Assembly: GCA_020725885.1 (NCBI GenBank)
Contig: DYEA01000007.1
Location: 186,001 to 250,000, forward strand
Direction of reading: 5' to 3'
Length of the DNA: 64,000 nucleotides
Source of the DNA: Slackia sp.
GTDB taxonomy: Bacteria; Actinomycetota; Coriobacteriia; Anaerosomatales; Anaerosomataceae
Shown here: in pieces, positions 1-8,579 of the stretch
Layout of the letters: every line of letters starts with the position of its first letter
Position numbering within the stretch: position 1 is the first letter of the stretch
Translations under genes and position numbers: made by a program
Notes under the pieces: model-generated
The model's input: only the letters and a program-made list of their open reading frames with translations
Database searches by the model: none
Told to the model about the DNA's origin: nothing

Positions 1-139
1 CCCGCTGTGCGGCTCGCTCGACGTGTACGGCGTGACGCGGATCGTCGGCTACTTCAGCAAGGTGCAGACGTGGAACCGCAGCAAGGTGGCAGAGCTGTAC
101 GACCGGGTCCGCACGGACCTGTCCGATCTCGCGAGCTAG
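1..139 (+). CDS. nrdD: Anaerobic ribonucleoside-triphosphate reductase, C-terminal end (partial)
   Basis: The frame enters from the left edge at base 2 and ends at a TAG at 137-139, giving the last 45 residues. They begin with PLCG, probably the second half of a CxxC zinc pair, and continue into GYFSKVQTWNRSK. This zinc-ribbon tail sits next to the glycyl-radical loop in class III reductases. The family makes dNTPs without oxygen. The adjacent nrdG and the glutaredoxin-like gene support the call. The catalytic body lies outside the window. Confidence 0.85.
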   Translation, partial: PLCGSLDVYGVTRIVGYFSKVQTWNRSKVAELYDRVRTDLSDLAS

Positions 140-158
140 GTAGGCAAGGGAGCGCACG

Positions 159-404
159 ATGGAAGTCAAGCTGTTCGTGAAGGAGGACTGCCCGCGGTGC
201 CCGGCCGCGAAACGGGCCTGCGAAGGCATCGACCGCCTGCGGATCTACGACGTCGACTCGATCGAGGGGCTCGCTGAAGCGTCGTTCCACGGCGTGATGG
301 CGACCCCGACCGTGATCGTGGTCGATTCGAACGGCCGCGAAGTGGCCGCCTGGCGAGGCGTCGCGCCCGAGCCGAGCGAGCTGCGCGCCGTGCTCATCCA
401 CTGA
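159..404 (+). CDS. Small glutaredoxin/thioredoxin-like protein with CPRC motif
   Basis: This 81-residue protein has the thioredoxin-fold layout: a first strand MEVKLFVKE, then the redox motif CPRC at about residues 11-14, and later the cis-proline region MATPTVIVV. Family members reduce disulfides. It lies between nrdD (19 bases upstream) and nrdG (15 bases downstream), so it may supply electrons or maintain thiols for the anaerobic ribonucleotide reductase. NrdD in many anaerobes takes electrons from small glutaredoxin or thioredoxin-like proteins, so this placement makes sense, but the partner is inferred from context. Start ATG with a GGGAGCG upstream. Confidence 0.8.
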   Translation: MEVKLFVKEDCPRCPAAKRACEGIDRLRIYDVDSIEGLAEASFHGVMATPTVIVVDSNGREVAAWRGVAPEPSELRAVLIH

Positions 405-419
405 GAGGCAGCGGCTCAC

Positions 420-1139
420 GTGGCATCGACGACGATCGCATCCGCCGCGCCGCTGCGCCTTGCCGCGTGGCAACCGGCCAGCATGCTCGACTGGCCCGGA
501 CGCATCGCCGTCACGGTCTTCGTGCGCGGCTGCCCCTTCCGGTGCGCCTATTGCCACAATCCGGACCTGCTCGCACCTGGCGCGCAAACGGACTGCGCGG
601 CGCTGCTGGAGCACCTCCAGCGCAGAGCCGGCTGGATCGACGGCGTAGCCATCACGGGAGGCGAGCCGACGAGCGACCCGGCGCTCGTGCCGTTCTTGCG
701 AGCACTGCGCGAGCTCGGGCTGCCGGCGAAGCTCGACACCAACGGGGGCAGGCCTGACGTGCTCGAGCGGCTCTTGGACGAGCAGCTCGTCGACATGGTC
801 GCGATGGACGTGAAGACGGTACCTGAGCGGTACGACGCGCTTACGGGAATGCCCGGCTCGGCCCGGACGGTCATCGCGTCGGCCAAGCTGGTGATCGGAT
901 CGGGCGTGCCGCACGAGTTCCGCACGACGGCTTGGCCAGGCGCATTGACGCTGGACGACTTCCCGCGCATCGCTGCGTCCCTCGAGGGCGGCCAGCGCTA
1001 CGTGATCCAGCAGTTCCGCGCCGAGCGCACGCTCGACCCTGCCGCCGCCGCCGTCTTGCCGTTCAAGAGCGACGCGCTGCACGCAGCCGCTCGCGCGTGC
1101 TCGCCGTACGTCCCGACCGTCGTGAGAGGAGCCGCCTGA
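420..1139 (+). CDS. nrdG: Anaerobic ribonucleoside-triphosphate reductase activating protein (radical SAM)
   Basis: This 239-residue radical SAM protein has the cluster motif [11 protein letters not shown] at about residues 38-48, followed by the GGEPT SAM-binding loop near residue 80. NrdG uses a 4Fe-4S cluster and S-adenosylmethionine to install the glycyl radical on NrdD. The length and the opening [15 protein letters not shown] match the longer NrdG/pyruvate-formate-lyase-activase-like form seen in many anaerobes. The start is a GTG at 420. The TGA stop shares one base with the ATG of dut, so the two are translationally coupled. Its place behind nrdD settles the substrate better than the sequence alone does. 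Confidence 0.9.
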   Translation: MASTTIASAAPLRLAAWQPASMLDWPGRIAVTVFVRGCPFRCAYCHNPDLLAPGAQTDCAALLEHLQRRAGWIDGVAITGGEPTSDPALVPFLRALRELGLPAKLDTNGGRPDVLERLLDEQLVDMVAMDVKTVPERYDALTGMPGSARTVIASAKLVIGSGVPHEFRTTAWPGALTLDDFPRIAASLEGGQRYVIQQFRAERTLDPAAAAVLPFKSDALHAAARACSPYVPTVVRGAA

Positions 1140-1570
1140 TGGATCTCCGCATCAAACGGCTCGATCCAGACCTGCCTCTGCCGCGCTACGCGCACGAGGG
1201 AGATGCCGGCCTCGATCTGTACGCGGCCGAGAGCGTGACGCTCGCGCCGTTCGAGCGCGCGCTCGTTCCGACGGGGATCGCCGTCGCTATTCCAGAGGGA
1301 TTCGCTGGATTCGTGCAACCTCGGAGCGGGCTTGCCATCCGTCGTGGGCTCAGCCTCGTGAACACCCCTGGCCTGATCGACAGCCACTACCGCGGGGAGA
1401 TCAAGGTCATCGCCATCAACCTCGACCCGAGCCAGACGCTCGTCATCGAACGCGGGGACAAGATCGCCCAGCTGGTCGTACAGCCGATCGTCCGGGTTGC
1501 CCTCGTCGAATGCGACGAACTCGACGAAACCGCGCGAGGGGAGGGGGGCTTTGGCAGCACCGGCGTCTAA
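1139..1570 (+). CDS. dut: Deoxyuridine 5'-triphosphate nucleotidohydrolase (dUTPase)
   Basis: This 143-residue protein is a trimeric-type dUTPase. All five family motifs can be seen: GDAGLDLYA near the start, PRSGLA, the substrate loop [23 protein letters not shown], and the C-terminal glycine-rich arm GEGGFGSTG. It hydrolyses dUTP to dUMP and pyrophosphate, which keeps uracil out of DNA and feeds dTMP synthesis. It follows nrdG with a one-base stop/start overlap, forming a dNTP-supply operon. Its 3' end overlaps the NUDIX gene by 20 bases. Confidence 0.96.
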   Translation: MDLRIKRLDPDLPLPRYAHEGDAGLDLYAAESVTLAPFERALVPTGIAVAIPEGFAGFVQPRSGLAIRRGLSLVNTPGLIDSHYRGEIKVIAINLDPSQTLVIERGDKIAQLVVQPIVRVALVECDELDETARGEGGFGSTGV

Positions 1571-2075
1571 GACGCCTCGCATCCGGGTCGCCGCCGCGAT
1601 CCCTGTCGGCTCCAGTCTCATCCTCGTCCGGCAGCACAAGGGGGACGCGTCCTACTGGCTCCTCCCGGGCGGGGGAGTCTCCTGGGGCGAATCGCTCGCC
1701 GAATCGCTCGTGCGCGAGGTGCGAGAGGAGATCGGGTTGGACGTCGCGGTCGACCGACTCCTCTTCGTGAACGACAGCGTGGCTCCTGACGGCTCGAAGC
1801 ACGTCGTCAATCTCACGTTCCTCGCATACGCCGTGTCACCGGTCGATGCCGTATCGGCGCTCGACCCGGCCATAGACGCGGTCGACACCGTCCCGTTCGC
1901 ACAGCTTGAGAGAATCGACCTGCGTCCGCCGGTCGCCAAGGAGCTCATAGCGTACTTCGGAGAGGGGCGCCTCTCGTCGCCGTACCTCGGTACGCGCTGG
2001 ACGTCCGGCGTCGGGCCGTTTGACGACCAGATCCGCAGCTCGGACCCCAAGGTCGATACTTTACATAAGCCGTGA
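1551..2075 (+). CDS. NUDIX hydrolase
   Basis: The NUDIX box GX5EX7REUXEEXGU is intact: [12 protein letters not shown] followed by [13 protein letters not shown], at about residues 43-68. NUDIX enzymes cleave nucleoside diphosphates linked to another group; the substrate here cannot be read from sequence. The start is placed at TTG 1551 because a very purine-rich GAGGGGAGGGGGG lies just upstream, although the frame is open further upstream. That choice gives 174 residues and a 20-base overlap with dut. Following dut, it may clean up oxidised or non-canonical nucleotides, which is inference. Confidence 0.88.
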   Translation: MAAPASKTPRIRVAAAIPVGSSLILVRQHKGDASYWLLPGGGVSWGESLAESLVREVREEIGLDVAVDRLLFVNDSVAPDGSKHVVNLTFLAYAVSPVDAVSALDPAIDAVDTVPFAQLERIDLRPPVAKELIAYFGEGRLSSPYLGTRWTSGVGPFDDQIRSSDPKVDTLHKP

Positions 2076-2194
2076 GGACTGCTGAGCGTGACGCCTGGAG
2101 AGGAGGTGGCGCAGCAAGCAGCCGGAGACCGTTTCGTACCAGTTCGCGCTAGTGCACGCTTGCAAGATCCCACCTGATCGGAAGGACTGGTGCT

Positions 2195-3619
2195 ATGGAG
2201 AGCTTCTTCAAGTTCCAAGAGCGCGGGACGGACCTCAGGACCGAGGTCATCGCGGGGATCGCCACCTTCATGACGATGGCGTACATCATCTTCGTGAACC
2301 CCGGCATCCTGTCCGCGGCGGGCGTCCCGTTCGCGGGCGCCGCGACTGCGACCGCGCTCGGCGCTGCGCTCATGTGCGTCTGCATGGGGGTGTTCACCAA
2401 CCGGCCCCTCGCGCTCGCGTCCGGCATGGGCCTCAACGCGGTCGTGACCTTCTCCGTCATCGGCTTCCAGCAGGCCAACGTGCCCTGGCAGGTCGGGATG
2501 GCGGTCATCTTCGTCGAGGGTCTCATCATCCTCGCGCTCGTGCTGACGGGGCTCCGCGAGGCCGTGATGAACGCCATTCCCATCGACTTGAAGCGCGCGA
2601 TCGGCGTCGGGATCGGCTTGTTCATCACCACGATCGGCCTGAACGAAGGCGGCATCATCCAGCCGAACTCCGCGACGCTCATCTCGCTCGGCGACTTCAC
2701 CCAGAAGTACGTCTGGGTCACCATCGTCGGGCTCCTCGCGATCCTCGTCTTCATGGCGCTCCGCGTCAAAGGCGACATCTTGTGGGGCATCCTCACCGCG
2801 ACCGTCGCGGCGCTGCTTCTCGGCGTCACGTCCGTCCCGAAAGGCGGCGTCGTCGCGCCGCTCGACTTCAGCACCTTCTTCGCGCCGTTCCAGACCGTCG
2901 AGGGCGGCACGATCGCGATCGCACGCGTGTTCACGCCGTCGCTCTTGCTCATGGTGTTCGCCATCATGCTGACCGACTTCTTCGACACCATGGGCACGGT
3001 CATCTCCATCGGCGAGCAGGCCGGATTCGTGGATGAGAACGGCAAGGTCCCGGGCATCCGCAGCATCCTCACGGTCGACTCGATCGCCGCGAGCGTCGGC
3101 GGCCTGTTCGGCGCAAGCTCGATCACGACCTACATCGAGTCCGCAGCTGGCGTCGCCGAGGGCGGCCGCACCGGGCTTACCCCGATCGTCACCGGCTTCC
3201 TGTTCGCGCTCTCGGCCTTCTTCGCGCCGGTCATCGCCATGATCGGAGGCGGCTACGACGTCGGCAACGCCGAGCACTTCAAGCAGCTTGCCGGCGCGGG
3301 ATTCACCGTGCCGGACGGGTCGTACTACATGTATCCGATCACCGCAGGCGCGCTCATCGTCGTCGGGTTCCTCATGATGCGTACCGTGCGTGAGATCCCG
3401 TGGACCGACCTTGAGGAAGCCTTCCCGGCGTTCCTGACGATCGTCGGCATCCCGCTCACGTACAACATCAGCTACGGCATCGGCCTCGGGTTCATCAGCT
3501 ACGTGCTGCTGAAGGTCTTCCACGGCAAGGCGAAGCAGGTCCACCCGCTCCTGTGGATCGTCTCCGCCGCGTTCGCCGTCACCTTCGTCCTGCCCGCCAT
3601 CGAGAAGCTGATCGGCTAG
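2195..3619 (+). CDS. NCS2 family permease, AzgA-type (hypoxanthine/guanine/adenine)
   Basis: This 474-residue protein has about 12-14 hydrophobic segments and the AzgA-branch signature MTMAYIIFVNPGIL near residues 25-40, followed by ASGMGLNAVVTF. The AzgA/GhxP branch imports purine bases with protons. The ATG at 2195 has GGAAGGA eight bases upstream. It sits nine bases before a second NCS2 permease of a different branch, so the pair probably imports both purines and pyrimidines or xanthine. The window also encodes apt, hpt and the pyr genes, which would use these bases. The 119-base leader has no riboswitch I can identify. Confidence 0.9.
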   Translation: MESFFKFQERGTDLRTEVIAGIATFMTMAYIIFVNPGILSAAGVPFAGAATATALGAALMCVCMGVFTNRPLALASGMGLNAVVTFSVIGFQQANVPWQVGMAVIFVEGLIILALVLTGLREAVMNAIPIDLKRAIGVGIGLFITTIGLNEGGIIQPNSATLISLGDFTQKYVWVTIVGLLAILVFMALRVKGDILWGILTATVAALLLGVTSVPKGGVVAPLDFSTFFAPFQTVEGGTIAIARVFTPSLLLMVFAIMLTDFFDTMGTVISIGEQAGFVDENGKVPGIRSILTVDSIAASVGGLFGASSITTYIESAAGVAEGGRTGLTPIVTGFLFALSAFFAPVIAMIGGGYDVGNAEHFKQLAGAGFTVPDGSYYMYPITAGALIVVGFLMMRTVREIPWTDLEEAFPAFLTIVGIPLTYNISYGIGLGFISYVLLKVFHGKAKQVHPLLWIVSAAFAVTFVLPAIEKLIG

Positions 3620-3628
3620 GGATGCCCA

Positions 3629-4981
3629 ATGGCTGAACACGTTCGCGTCATCCAAACCGACGAGAAGCTGCCGCTCGCGCAGGCGCTCCCGCTGTCGGTG
3701 CAGCACCTCATGGCGATGTTCGGCGCCACGGTGCTCGTGCCGTACCTGACGGGCCTGCACCCAGGCATCGGCCTGATGACCTCGGGTATCGGCACCATCG
3801 TCTACCTGCTGTGCGTCCGCAACAAGATCCCGAGCTACCTCGGATCCAGCTTCGCGTTCATCGCTCCGCTGATCGCGGTGGGAGGGGGAGCCGTGGGCGG
3901 CGTCGCCAAGACGCCGGAGCGCATCCCGTACGCCCTGGGCGGCCTGGTCGCCGCCGGCGTGGTGTACATGATCGTCGCCGCGATCATCAAGGCGTTCGGG
4001 ACCGACTGGCTGAACAAGATCCTGCCGCCGGCCGTCGTCGGCGCGGTCGTGATCGTCATCGGCCTCGGCCTGTCGGCCGTCGCGGTCAAGATGGCGCTGT
4101 ACCCGGCGGCCGACCCGGCGAACGGGGTAGACCTGAAGGGGCTCTTGGTCGCTGCCATCACGCTGTTCTCTGCGATCGCGTTCTCGTCGTACCTCAAAGG
4201 GTTCGCCCGGACGATCCCGGTCCTTCTGGGGATCATCGTCGGCTACCTCGTGTCCATCCCGCTCGGGATGGTGAGCTTCGAGGGCATCGCGCAGGCGAAG
4301 TGGATCGACTGGCCCTGGCAGTACTTCACCTATCCGAAGTTCGAGCTCAACGCCATCCTCATCATCGCGCCCGTGGCGCTGGTGGTCGTCGTCGAGCACA
4401 TCGGCCACCTGCTCGTCATCAACGAGATCACCGGCAAGGACTTCACGCCGATGCTGCCAGAGTCGCTGTTCGGCGACGGCCTGGCGACGGCGCTGTCAGG
4501 CGCAGTCGGCGGGACGCCGTCGACCACGTACGCCGAGAACATCGGCGTGATGGCCGTCACCAAGGTGTACGCCACGCAGCTGTTCTGGTACGCCGGCGCG
4601 CTCGCGTTCATCATCGGCGGATTCGTGCCGAAGCTCTCTGCGCTCATCAGCTCGATTCCGACGCACGTGATGGGCGGAGTCTCGCTCTTGCTGTTCGGCC
4701 TGATCGCCGCAAGCGGCCTGCGGCTGCTCGTGGACTCCGGCATCGACTACAGCCACAGCCGGAACCTGATCCTCTCGAGCGTCGTGCTCGTCGTCGGCAT
4801 CGGCATGGAGACCGGCGGCTTCACGATCCCGCTCGGCAATTACACGATCCCCGGCATGGCGCTTGCCACCGTTCTCGGAGTCGTGTTGAACCTGATCCTG
4901 CCGCCAGAGCCGGAAGGCATCGCGATCGATGCGCCGGACTTCACGGCAGAGGTCCAGGCAGAAGCTGCTCAAGAGGCGTAA
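3629..4981 (+). CDS. Uracil/xanthine permease, NCS2 family (UraA-like)
   Basis: This 450-residue membrane protein begins with the UraA/PyrP pattern LPLSVQHLMAMFGATVLVP. It also carries GSSFAFIAP and the transport-site segment VVVEHIGHLLV and PSTTYAENIGVMA. These mark the nucleobase-cation symporter-2 uracil/xanthine branch. The substrate is probably uracil because of the E in the VEHIG segment and the AENIG motif, but xanthine cannot be excluded. It follows the purine permease by nine bases and ends before a strong hairpin terminator. Confidence 0.92.
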   Translation: MAEHVRVIQTDEKLPLAQALPLSVQHLMAMFGATVLVPYLTGLHPGIGLMTSGIGTIVYLLCVRNKIPSYLGSSFAFIAPLIAVGGGAVGGVAKTPERIPYALGGLVAAGVVYMIVAAIIKAFGTDWLNKILPPAVVGAVVIVIGLGLSAVAVKMALYPAADPANGVDLKGLLVAAITLFSAIAFSSYLKGFARTIPVLLGIIVGYLVSIPLGMVSFEGIAQAKWIDWPWQYFTYPKFELNAILIIAPVALVVVVEHIGHLLVINEITGKDFTPMLPESLFGDGLATALSGAVGGTPSTTYAENIGVMAVTKVYATQLFWYAGALAFIIGGFVPKLSALISSIPTHVMGGVSLLLFGLIAASGLRLLVDSGIDYSHSRNLILSSVVLVVGIGMETGGFTIPLGNYTIPGMALATVLGVVLNLILPPEPEGIAIDAPDFTAEVQAEAAQEA

Positions 4982-4998
4982 GACGCACAGTTTGCACG

Positions 4999-5033
4999 GA
5001 GAACGCGGCGTGCAATAAGCGCGCCGCGTTCTC
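4999..5033 (+). terminator. Rho-independent terminator of the nucleobase permease operon
   Basis: A perfect 12-base-pair stem (GAGAACGCGGCG at 4999-5010 and its complement at 5022-5033) encloses an 11-base loop, 18 bases after the uraA-like stop. It is followed by TCGTTCTC, a weak T-tract. Confidence 0.75.
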
Positions 5034-5137
5034 TCGTTCTCACGCACGAAAGGCGGAGGTGCCTCTCGACGTGCACAAGCTGCACTCCGCCGTATGGACC
5101 GGCTTACCCAACCCGCCCTCGTCCTGCCTGCTACGTG

Positions 5138-5146
5138 TGATAATAT
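5138..5146 (+). promoter_or_regulatory. Extended -10 candidate in an AT-rich block, no sense gene downstream
   Basis: TGATAATAT fits an extended -10 (TGnTAATAT). It lies in the most AT-rich stretch of the left part of the window (5137-5160). No convincing plus-strand gene follows. A transcript from here would run antisense to the gene at 5208-5525. The block can also be read on the minus strand as an AT-rich 3' region. Confidence 0.3.
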
Positions 5147-5207
5147 ATCTTATGTTAAGTGCCCCACAGAGCGCAGCCTCCTGTATGTCTCCTCTTGGAT
5201 GATCGCC

Positions 5208-5525
5208 TTACTCCTCCTCGCGGGCGGGCAGGACGTACGCCTCTTCGAACTCGCTCGTCGTCATCTCGTCGAGATCGGCCTGGACGTCTGAGAGCCAAGA
5301 GAGCGCCTCTTCGTGATCGTCGAAGGCGGCGAGCACCGTCACGTCGTCCTCGTCGTCGAGACGGACCGCCTCGATGCGATAGACCGCGAATTCGCGCAGC
5401 GGGTCGTCGGGCGGCCGGCGCCAGAGGATGTCGTCCCGCCATTCGAGGTCGAGGTCCCCTTGCTCGTCGACCCGTATCAACCGCAAGCGATAGAAGTCCC
5501 TGGCCTCACCGAACACGCGAGCCAC
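5208..5525 (-). CDS. Conserved hypothetical acidic protein, 105 aa
   Basis: I do not recognise a family. The 105-residue protein is very acidic, with no signal peptide or membrane segment. It has an N-terminal aromatic/basic segment (DFYRLRLIRVDEQG), a WRDDILWRRPPDDP motif, and ends in REEE. The central LREFAVYRIEAVRLDDEDDVTVL looks like alternating strands, so a small alpha/beta fold is likely. The GTG start at 5525 lies 12 bases after the stop of the SH3-domain gene, so the two are probably cotranscribed. Codon use is ordinary for this genome, which supports a real gene. Confidence 0.65.
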   Translation of the reverse strand: MARVFGEARDFYRLRLIRVDEQGDLDLEWRDDILWRRPPDDPLREFAVYRIEAVRLDDEDDVTVLAAFDDHEEALSWLSDVQADLDEMTTSEFEEAYVLPAREEE

Positions 5526-5537
5526 TGCAGGCCTCTT

Positions 5538-5987
5538 TCATCTCTCGACCCGGGTGTAGCTGCCTCCAGCCACGACCCACCCTTCCGTCCCATCCACGTC
5601 ACGCACGCGGTACCAACCCTCGCCCTCTTCGACGAGGAGAAGCCGCATGCCTGCCTTCAGACGTTTGATCACCCGAGCGCTCGTGCTCGGCTCTTCACGG
5701 AAGTTGAGGCCGTCGACGAGCACCAGGACGCCCGCCCCCGTCGCCGTGGCCCCCTCCCCCTCTGGCTCGGAGATCCCGCCGGCCGTCGCCTCACCCGAGC
5801 CAGTCGCCTGGTCGCTCGGAGCAGCGGTCGACGTCGCCTCTGGCCCGGCGCCTGCTCGCGACGCGGCGCGCTGATAGGACAGCAGCGCACCCGCAACCAG
5901 CCAAAGGACCGCCAGCAGGGCCGCCACGGCAAGGACCGCTCGGATGGGCCTCGGCACCGAGGGAGGCGCTATGCTCGAGCCGGTCAC
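5538..5987 (-). CDS. Membrane-anchored bacterial SH3-domain (SH3b) protein
   Basis: This 149-residue protein has one transmembrane helix (about residues 16-38), a low-complexity Ala/Gly/Ser/Thr linker to about residue 85, and a C-terminal SH3b domain. The SH3b signature is LNFREEPSTSARVIKRLKAG, then WYRVRDVDGTEGWV. SH3b domains usually bind cell-wall peptides, so a tethered wall-binding role outside the membrane is likely. The GTG start at 5987 follows GAGGGGG. It lies 16 bases after the stop of the 181-residue membrane-anchored gene and may share its transcript. Confidence 0.8.
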   Translation of the reverse strand: MTGSSIAPPSVPRPIRAVLAVAALLAVLWLVAGALLSYQRAASRAGAGPEATSTAAPSDQATGSGEATAGGISEPEGEGATATGAGVLVLVDGLNFREEPSTSARVIKRLKAGMRLLLVEEGEGWYRVRDVDGTEGWVVAGGSYTRVER

Positions 5988-6003
5988 CAGACCCCCTCAC
6001 CCG

Positions 6004-6549
6004 CTAGATGTACAGCCCTCCGCCGTACACAGCGTCGTCTTCGAGACGGTACTTCGCTTTGAGCGCGGCGATGGCACCGTCCGCGGCCTCAAGGAAGCGG
6101 CGGGCCGCCGGCAAGTCCACCGCTGCGAGCGCGTCGAGCGTCTCGGGCCCCTCGGACTGCACGATCGCTTCGGCCTGCTCCATGACCACCTCCGCCGCGT
6201 CGCTCAAGTCGTCCGCAACCGGCACGAGCTCTTTAGGCAGCGGCATCGTCGCCAGCTCCACGGCGTCGATGCGCATGCGCGAGGCAACCTCTCGCAGCGC
6301 CTTCCGGTCCTCGTCTGCCTCGTCGAGCGCGAACGCGATGAGCTGGTCGTCTGACGCCCCGGCAAGCCGGCCGACCACGGCGGCGAACGATTCCAGGCCG
6401 GCGCGTACGCCTTCACGCCGCGCGATGAGCAGCACCAGGTACCGCTTCACCGTGTTGCGCCAGAGCACGATCCCGCCGACGACGCCGCCAGCAACGATGG
6501 CCACGCCTGCCAGCGTCGCCACGACGATCAGAATGGTGCTGCCTTCCAC
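6004..6549 (-). CDS. Hypothetical membrane-anchored protein, 181 aa
   Basis: Family not recognised. One N-terminal transmembrane helix (about residues 5-29) is followed by WRNTVKRYLVLLIARREG and a long, mostly helical acidic cytoplasmic domain rich in Ala, Asp and Glu, with likely coiled-coil stretches. It lies one base after the stop of the phenylacetate-CoA ligase-like gene and so is probably the last or near-last gene of the iorAB-liv-paaK transcript, though a functional link is not evident. The GTG start at 6549 follows GGAGTGAC. Confidence 0.65.
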   Translation of the reverse strand: MEGSTILIVVATLAGVAIVAGGVVGGIVLWRNTVKRYLVLLIARREGVRAGLESFAAVVGRLAGASDDQLIAFALDEADEDRKALREVASRMRIDAVELATMPLPKELVPVADDLSDAAEVVMEQAEAIVQSEGPETLDALAAVDLPAARRFLEAADGAIAALKAKYRLEDDAVYGGGLYI

Positions 6550-6550
6550 G

Positions 6551-7855
6551 TCACTCCACCCGACGGTTGTCGATGACCCGCTTTGCCTTGCCCGCCGTCC
6601 GCTCTATTGTACCTGGCTCGACGAGGGTGACCTTCGCGTGAAGCCCGACGACGGAGTAGATCTTCTCCGCGACCTTCCTGGTGAACCCGACGAGGTCCGC
6701 CATGGTATCCGAGAAGATGGCCTCCGCGACCTCGATCCGGACCTCCAGGTCGTCCATCGGCCCGTCGCGGTTCACGACGATGAGGTAGTGCGGCTCCACG
6801 CCTTCGATCTGCATGAGCGCGTCTTCGATCTGCGACGGGAAGACGTTGACTCCGCGGATTATCAGCATGTCGTCGGTCCGTGCTCGCACCTTCCGCATCC
6901 GGGCGGACGTCCGTCCGCACGCGCACGGCGAGGTGTCGATGGAGGTCAGGTCGTGCGTCCGGTACCTGATGACCGGGAACGCCTCCTTCGTGAGCGTCGT
7001 GATGACGAGCTCGCCCTCCTCCCCTTCTCCGACCGGCTCGCCGGTCTCGGGGTCGACCACTTCGAACAGGAAGTGGTCCTCGGCCACGTGCAGCCCGCAC
7101 TGGTGCTCGCACTCGCCTGACACGCCCGGCCCCATGACTTCGGACAGGCCGTAGTTGTCGGTGGCAAGGATTCCCAGCCGCCGTTCGATCTCCTCGCGCA
7201 TCCCTTCTCCGGAGGGCTCGCCGCCGAACAGCCCCACGCGCAGCGGGAGCGACCGTACGTCGATGCCCTGCTGCTCGGCGACTTCGGCGATGTACAGCGC
7301 GTAGCTCGGAGTGCAGACGAGAGCCGTCGTGCCGAAGTCCTGCATCATCATCAGATGACGCTCGGTGTTCCCTGCGCCTGCGGGAAACACCGTGGCGCCG
7401 ATGCGCTCGATCCCGTAGTGCATGCCCCAGCCGCCCGTGAACATGCTGTAGAGGAACGCCATCTGGACGCGGTCTTTCGCGGTCACGCCGGCGGCCGACG
7501 CGATGCGGGCGGTGAGCTCCGTCCACGTGTTGAGGTCCCCCCGCGTATAGCCGACCACGATCGGCTTTCCCGTGGTGCCGGACGATGAGTGCACGCGGAC
7601 CACCTCTTCGAGCGGCACCGCGAACATGCCGAACGGATACGTGTCCCGAAGCGCCGTCTTGTCCGTGAACGGCAACAGCCGCACGTCGTCCAGCGACCGG
7701 ATGTCTTTCGGGTGGACGCCTCGCGCCTGAAGCTGCTCGCGGTAGTACGGAACGCGCTCGTAGACCCACGCGACCGTCGTCTGCAGCCTCCGGAGCTGGA
7801 GCTCGCGCAGGTCTTCCCGCGCCATCGTCTCGTACTCAGGATTCCAGATCGGCAT
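6551..7855 (-). CDS. paaK: Phenylacetate-CoA ligase family protein
   Basis: This adenylate-forming enzyme has the ATP-binding loop SSSGTTGKP near residue 90, the motif [12 protein letters not shown] near 240, and the C-terminal domain hinge around [19 protein letters not shown]. PaaK enzymes join an aryl acid to CoA with ATP going to AMP. At the end of an iorAB/liv operon it may work on phenylacetate or indoleacetate. I place the start at ATG 7855 (434 aa) because GGAAGGAGC lies eight bases upstream; an upstream ATG at 7885 would overlap livF further. It overlaps livF by 20 bases. Confidence 0.9.
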   Translation of the reverse strand: MPIWNPEYETMAREDLRELQLRRLQTTVAWVYERVPYYREQLQARGVHPKDIRSLDDVRLLPFTDKTALRDTYPFGMFAVPLEEVVRVHSSSGTTGKPIVVGYTRGDLNTWTELTARIASAAGVTAKDRVQMAFLYSMFTGGWGMHYGIERIGATVFPAGAGNTERHLMMMQDFGTTALVCTPSYALYIAEVAEQQGIDVRSLPLRVGLFGGEPSGEGMREEIERRLGILATDNYGLSEVMGPGVSGECEHQCGLHVAEDHFLFEVVDPETGEPVGEGEEGELVITTLTKEAFPVIRYRTHDLTSIDTSPCACGRTSARMRKVRARTDDMLIIRGVNVFPSQIEDALMQIEGVEPHYLIVVNRDGPMDDLEVRIEVAEAIFSDTMADLVGFTRKVAEKIYSVVGLHAKVTLVEPGTIERTAGKAKRVIDNRRVE

Positions 7856-8579
7856 CCGTGGGCTCCTTCCCATGCCATGACCCAAGGTACGCCAAGCGGA
7901 CGTCGTCGTTGCGCCGCAGGTCCGCCGCAGGGCCTTCCATGACGATGCGTCCCCCTCGCATGACGTACCCGCGGTCCGCGTGCTTCAACGCGAGGTTCGC
8001 GTCCTGCTCGACCAATACGACCGCGATCCCTTCGGAGCGCAGCTCGTCGAGCACGTCGAAGATGTCGGACACGACGCGGGGCGCCAGCCCGAGCGACGGC
8101 TCGTCGAGCAGCATGACCCGAGGCCGCGACATGAGCGCCCGCCCGATCGCGAGCATCTGCTGCTCGCCGCCAGAAAGGGTGGACGCGGGCTGCGACAGCC
8201 GCGCTGAGAGCACTGGGAACAGCGCGAGGACCCGCTCGAGCACTTCCTGGACGTGGCCGGTCGCGTAGGCGCCCAGAGCCAGGTTCTCGGCCACCGTGAG
8301 CGGACCGAAGAGCATCCGGCCCTCGGGCACGAGCGCGAGGCCGTTTGACACCAGCCGTTCCGGCGGCACTCCGGTCACGTCCTTGCCGAACAGCCGCACG
8401 GCGCCCGCTTCTGGCTTCAGCAGGCCCGCAACCGCCTTGAGGAGCGTCGACTTCCCGGACCCGTTCGAACCCAGGAGCGCCACCACTTCGCCAGGCTCTA
8501 CCCGCAAGCTCGCATCCCGGACGACCAGGATCCGGCCGTAGCCAGCGTGCAGCCCCACGACCTCGAGGGCGTCAGGCAC
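7836..8579 (-). CDS. livF: Branched-chain/aromatic amino acid ABC transporter ATP-binding protein LivF
   Basis: This 247-residue ATPase has Walker [13 protein letters not shown] signature LSGGEQQM, and Walker [12 protein letters not shown]. The LivF-type EPSLGLAP motif separates it from LivG. With LivG it powers uptake of hydrophobic amino acids. The GTG start at 8579 overlaps the livG stop by eight bases. Confidence 0.95.
   Translation of the reverse strand: MPDALEVVGLHAGYGRILVVRDASLRVEPGEVVALLGSNGSGKSTLLKAVAGLLKPEAGAVRLFGKDVTGVPPERLVSNGLALVPEGRMLFGPLTVAENLALGAYATGHVQEVLERVLALFPVLSARLSQPASTLSGGEQQMLAIGRALMSRPRVMLLDEPSLGLAPRVVSDIFDVLDELRSEGIAVVLVEQDANLALKHADRGYVMRGGRIVMEGPAADLRRNDDVRLAYLGSWHGKEPTDADLES

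Noticed and set aside
2076-2194. Possible purine riboswitch ahead of the NCS2 permease (a GTTTCGTACC segment resembles the GUUUCUACC strand)
   Set aside because: The flanking AUAA/UAUG pairing strands and the three-helix layout of purine riboswitches cannot be drawn. A covariance-model search (Rfam RF00167) would be decisive.
1652-4408. A 918-residue open frame antisense to the NUDIX and permease genes
   Set aside because: It is extremely rich in Asp, Arg, Glu and His and mirrors the codon structure of the permease genes opposite, which carry clear family motifs. Typical high-GC shadow frame.
5094-5291. A 65-residue plus-strand open frame
   Set aside because: It overlaps the better supported minus-strand gene at 5208-5525, and no ribosome binding site or recognisable motif is seen.
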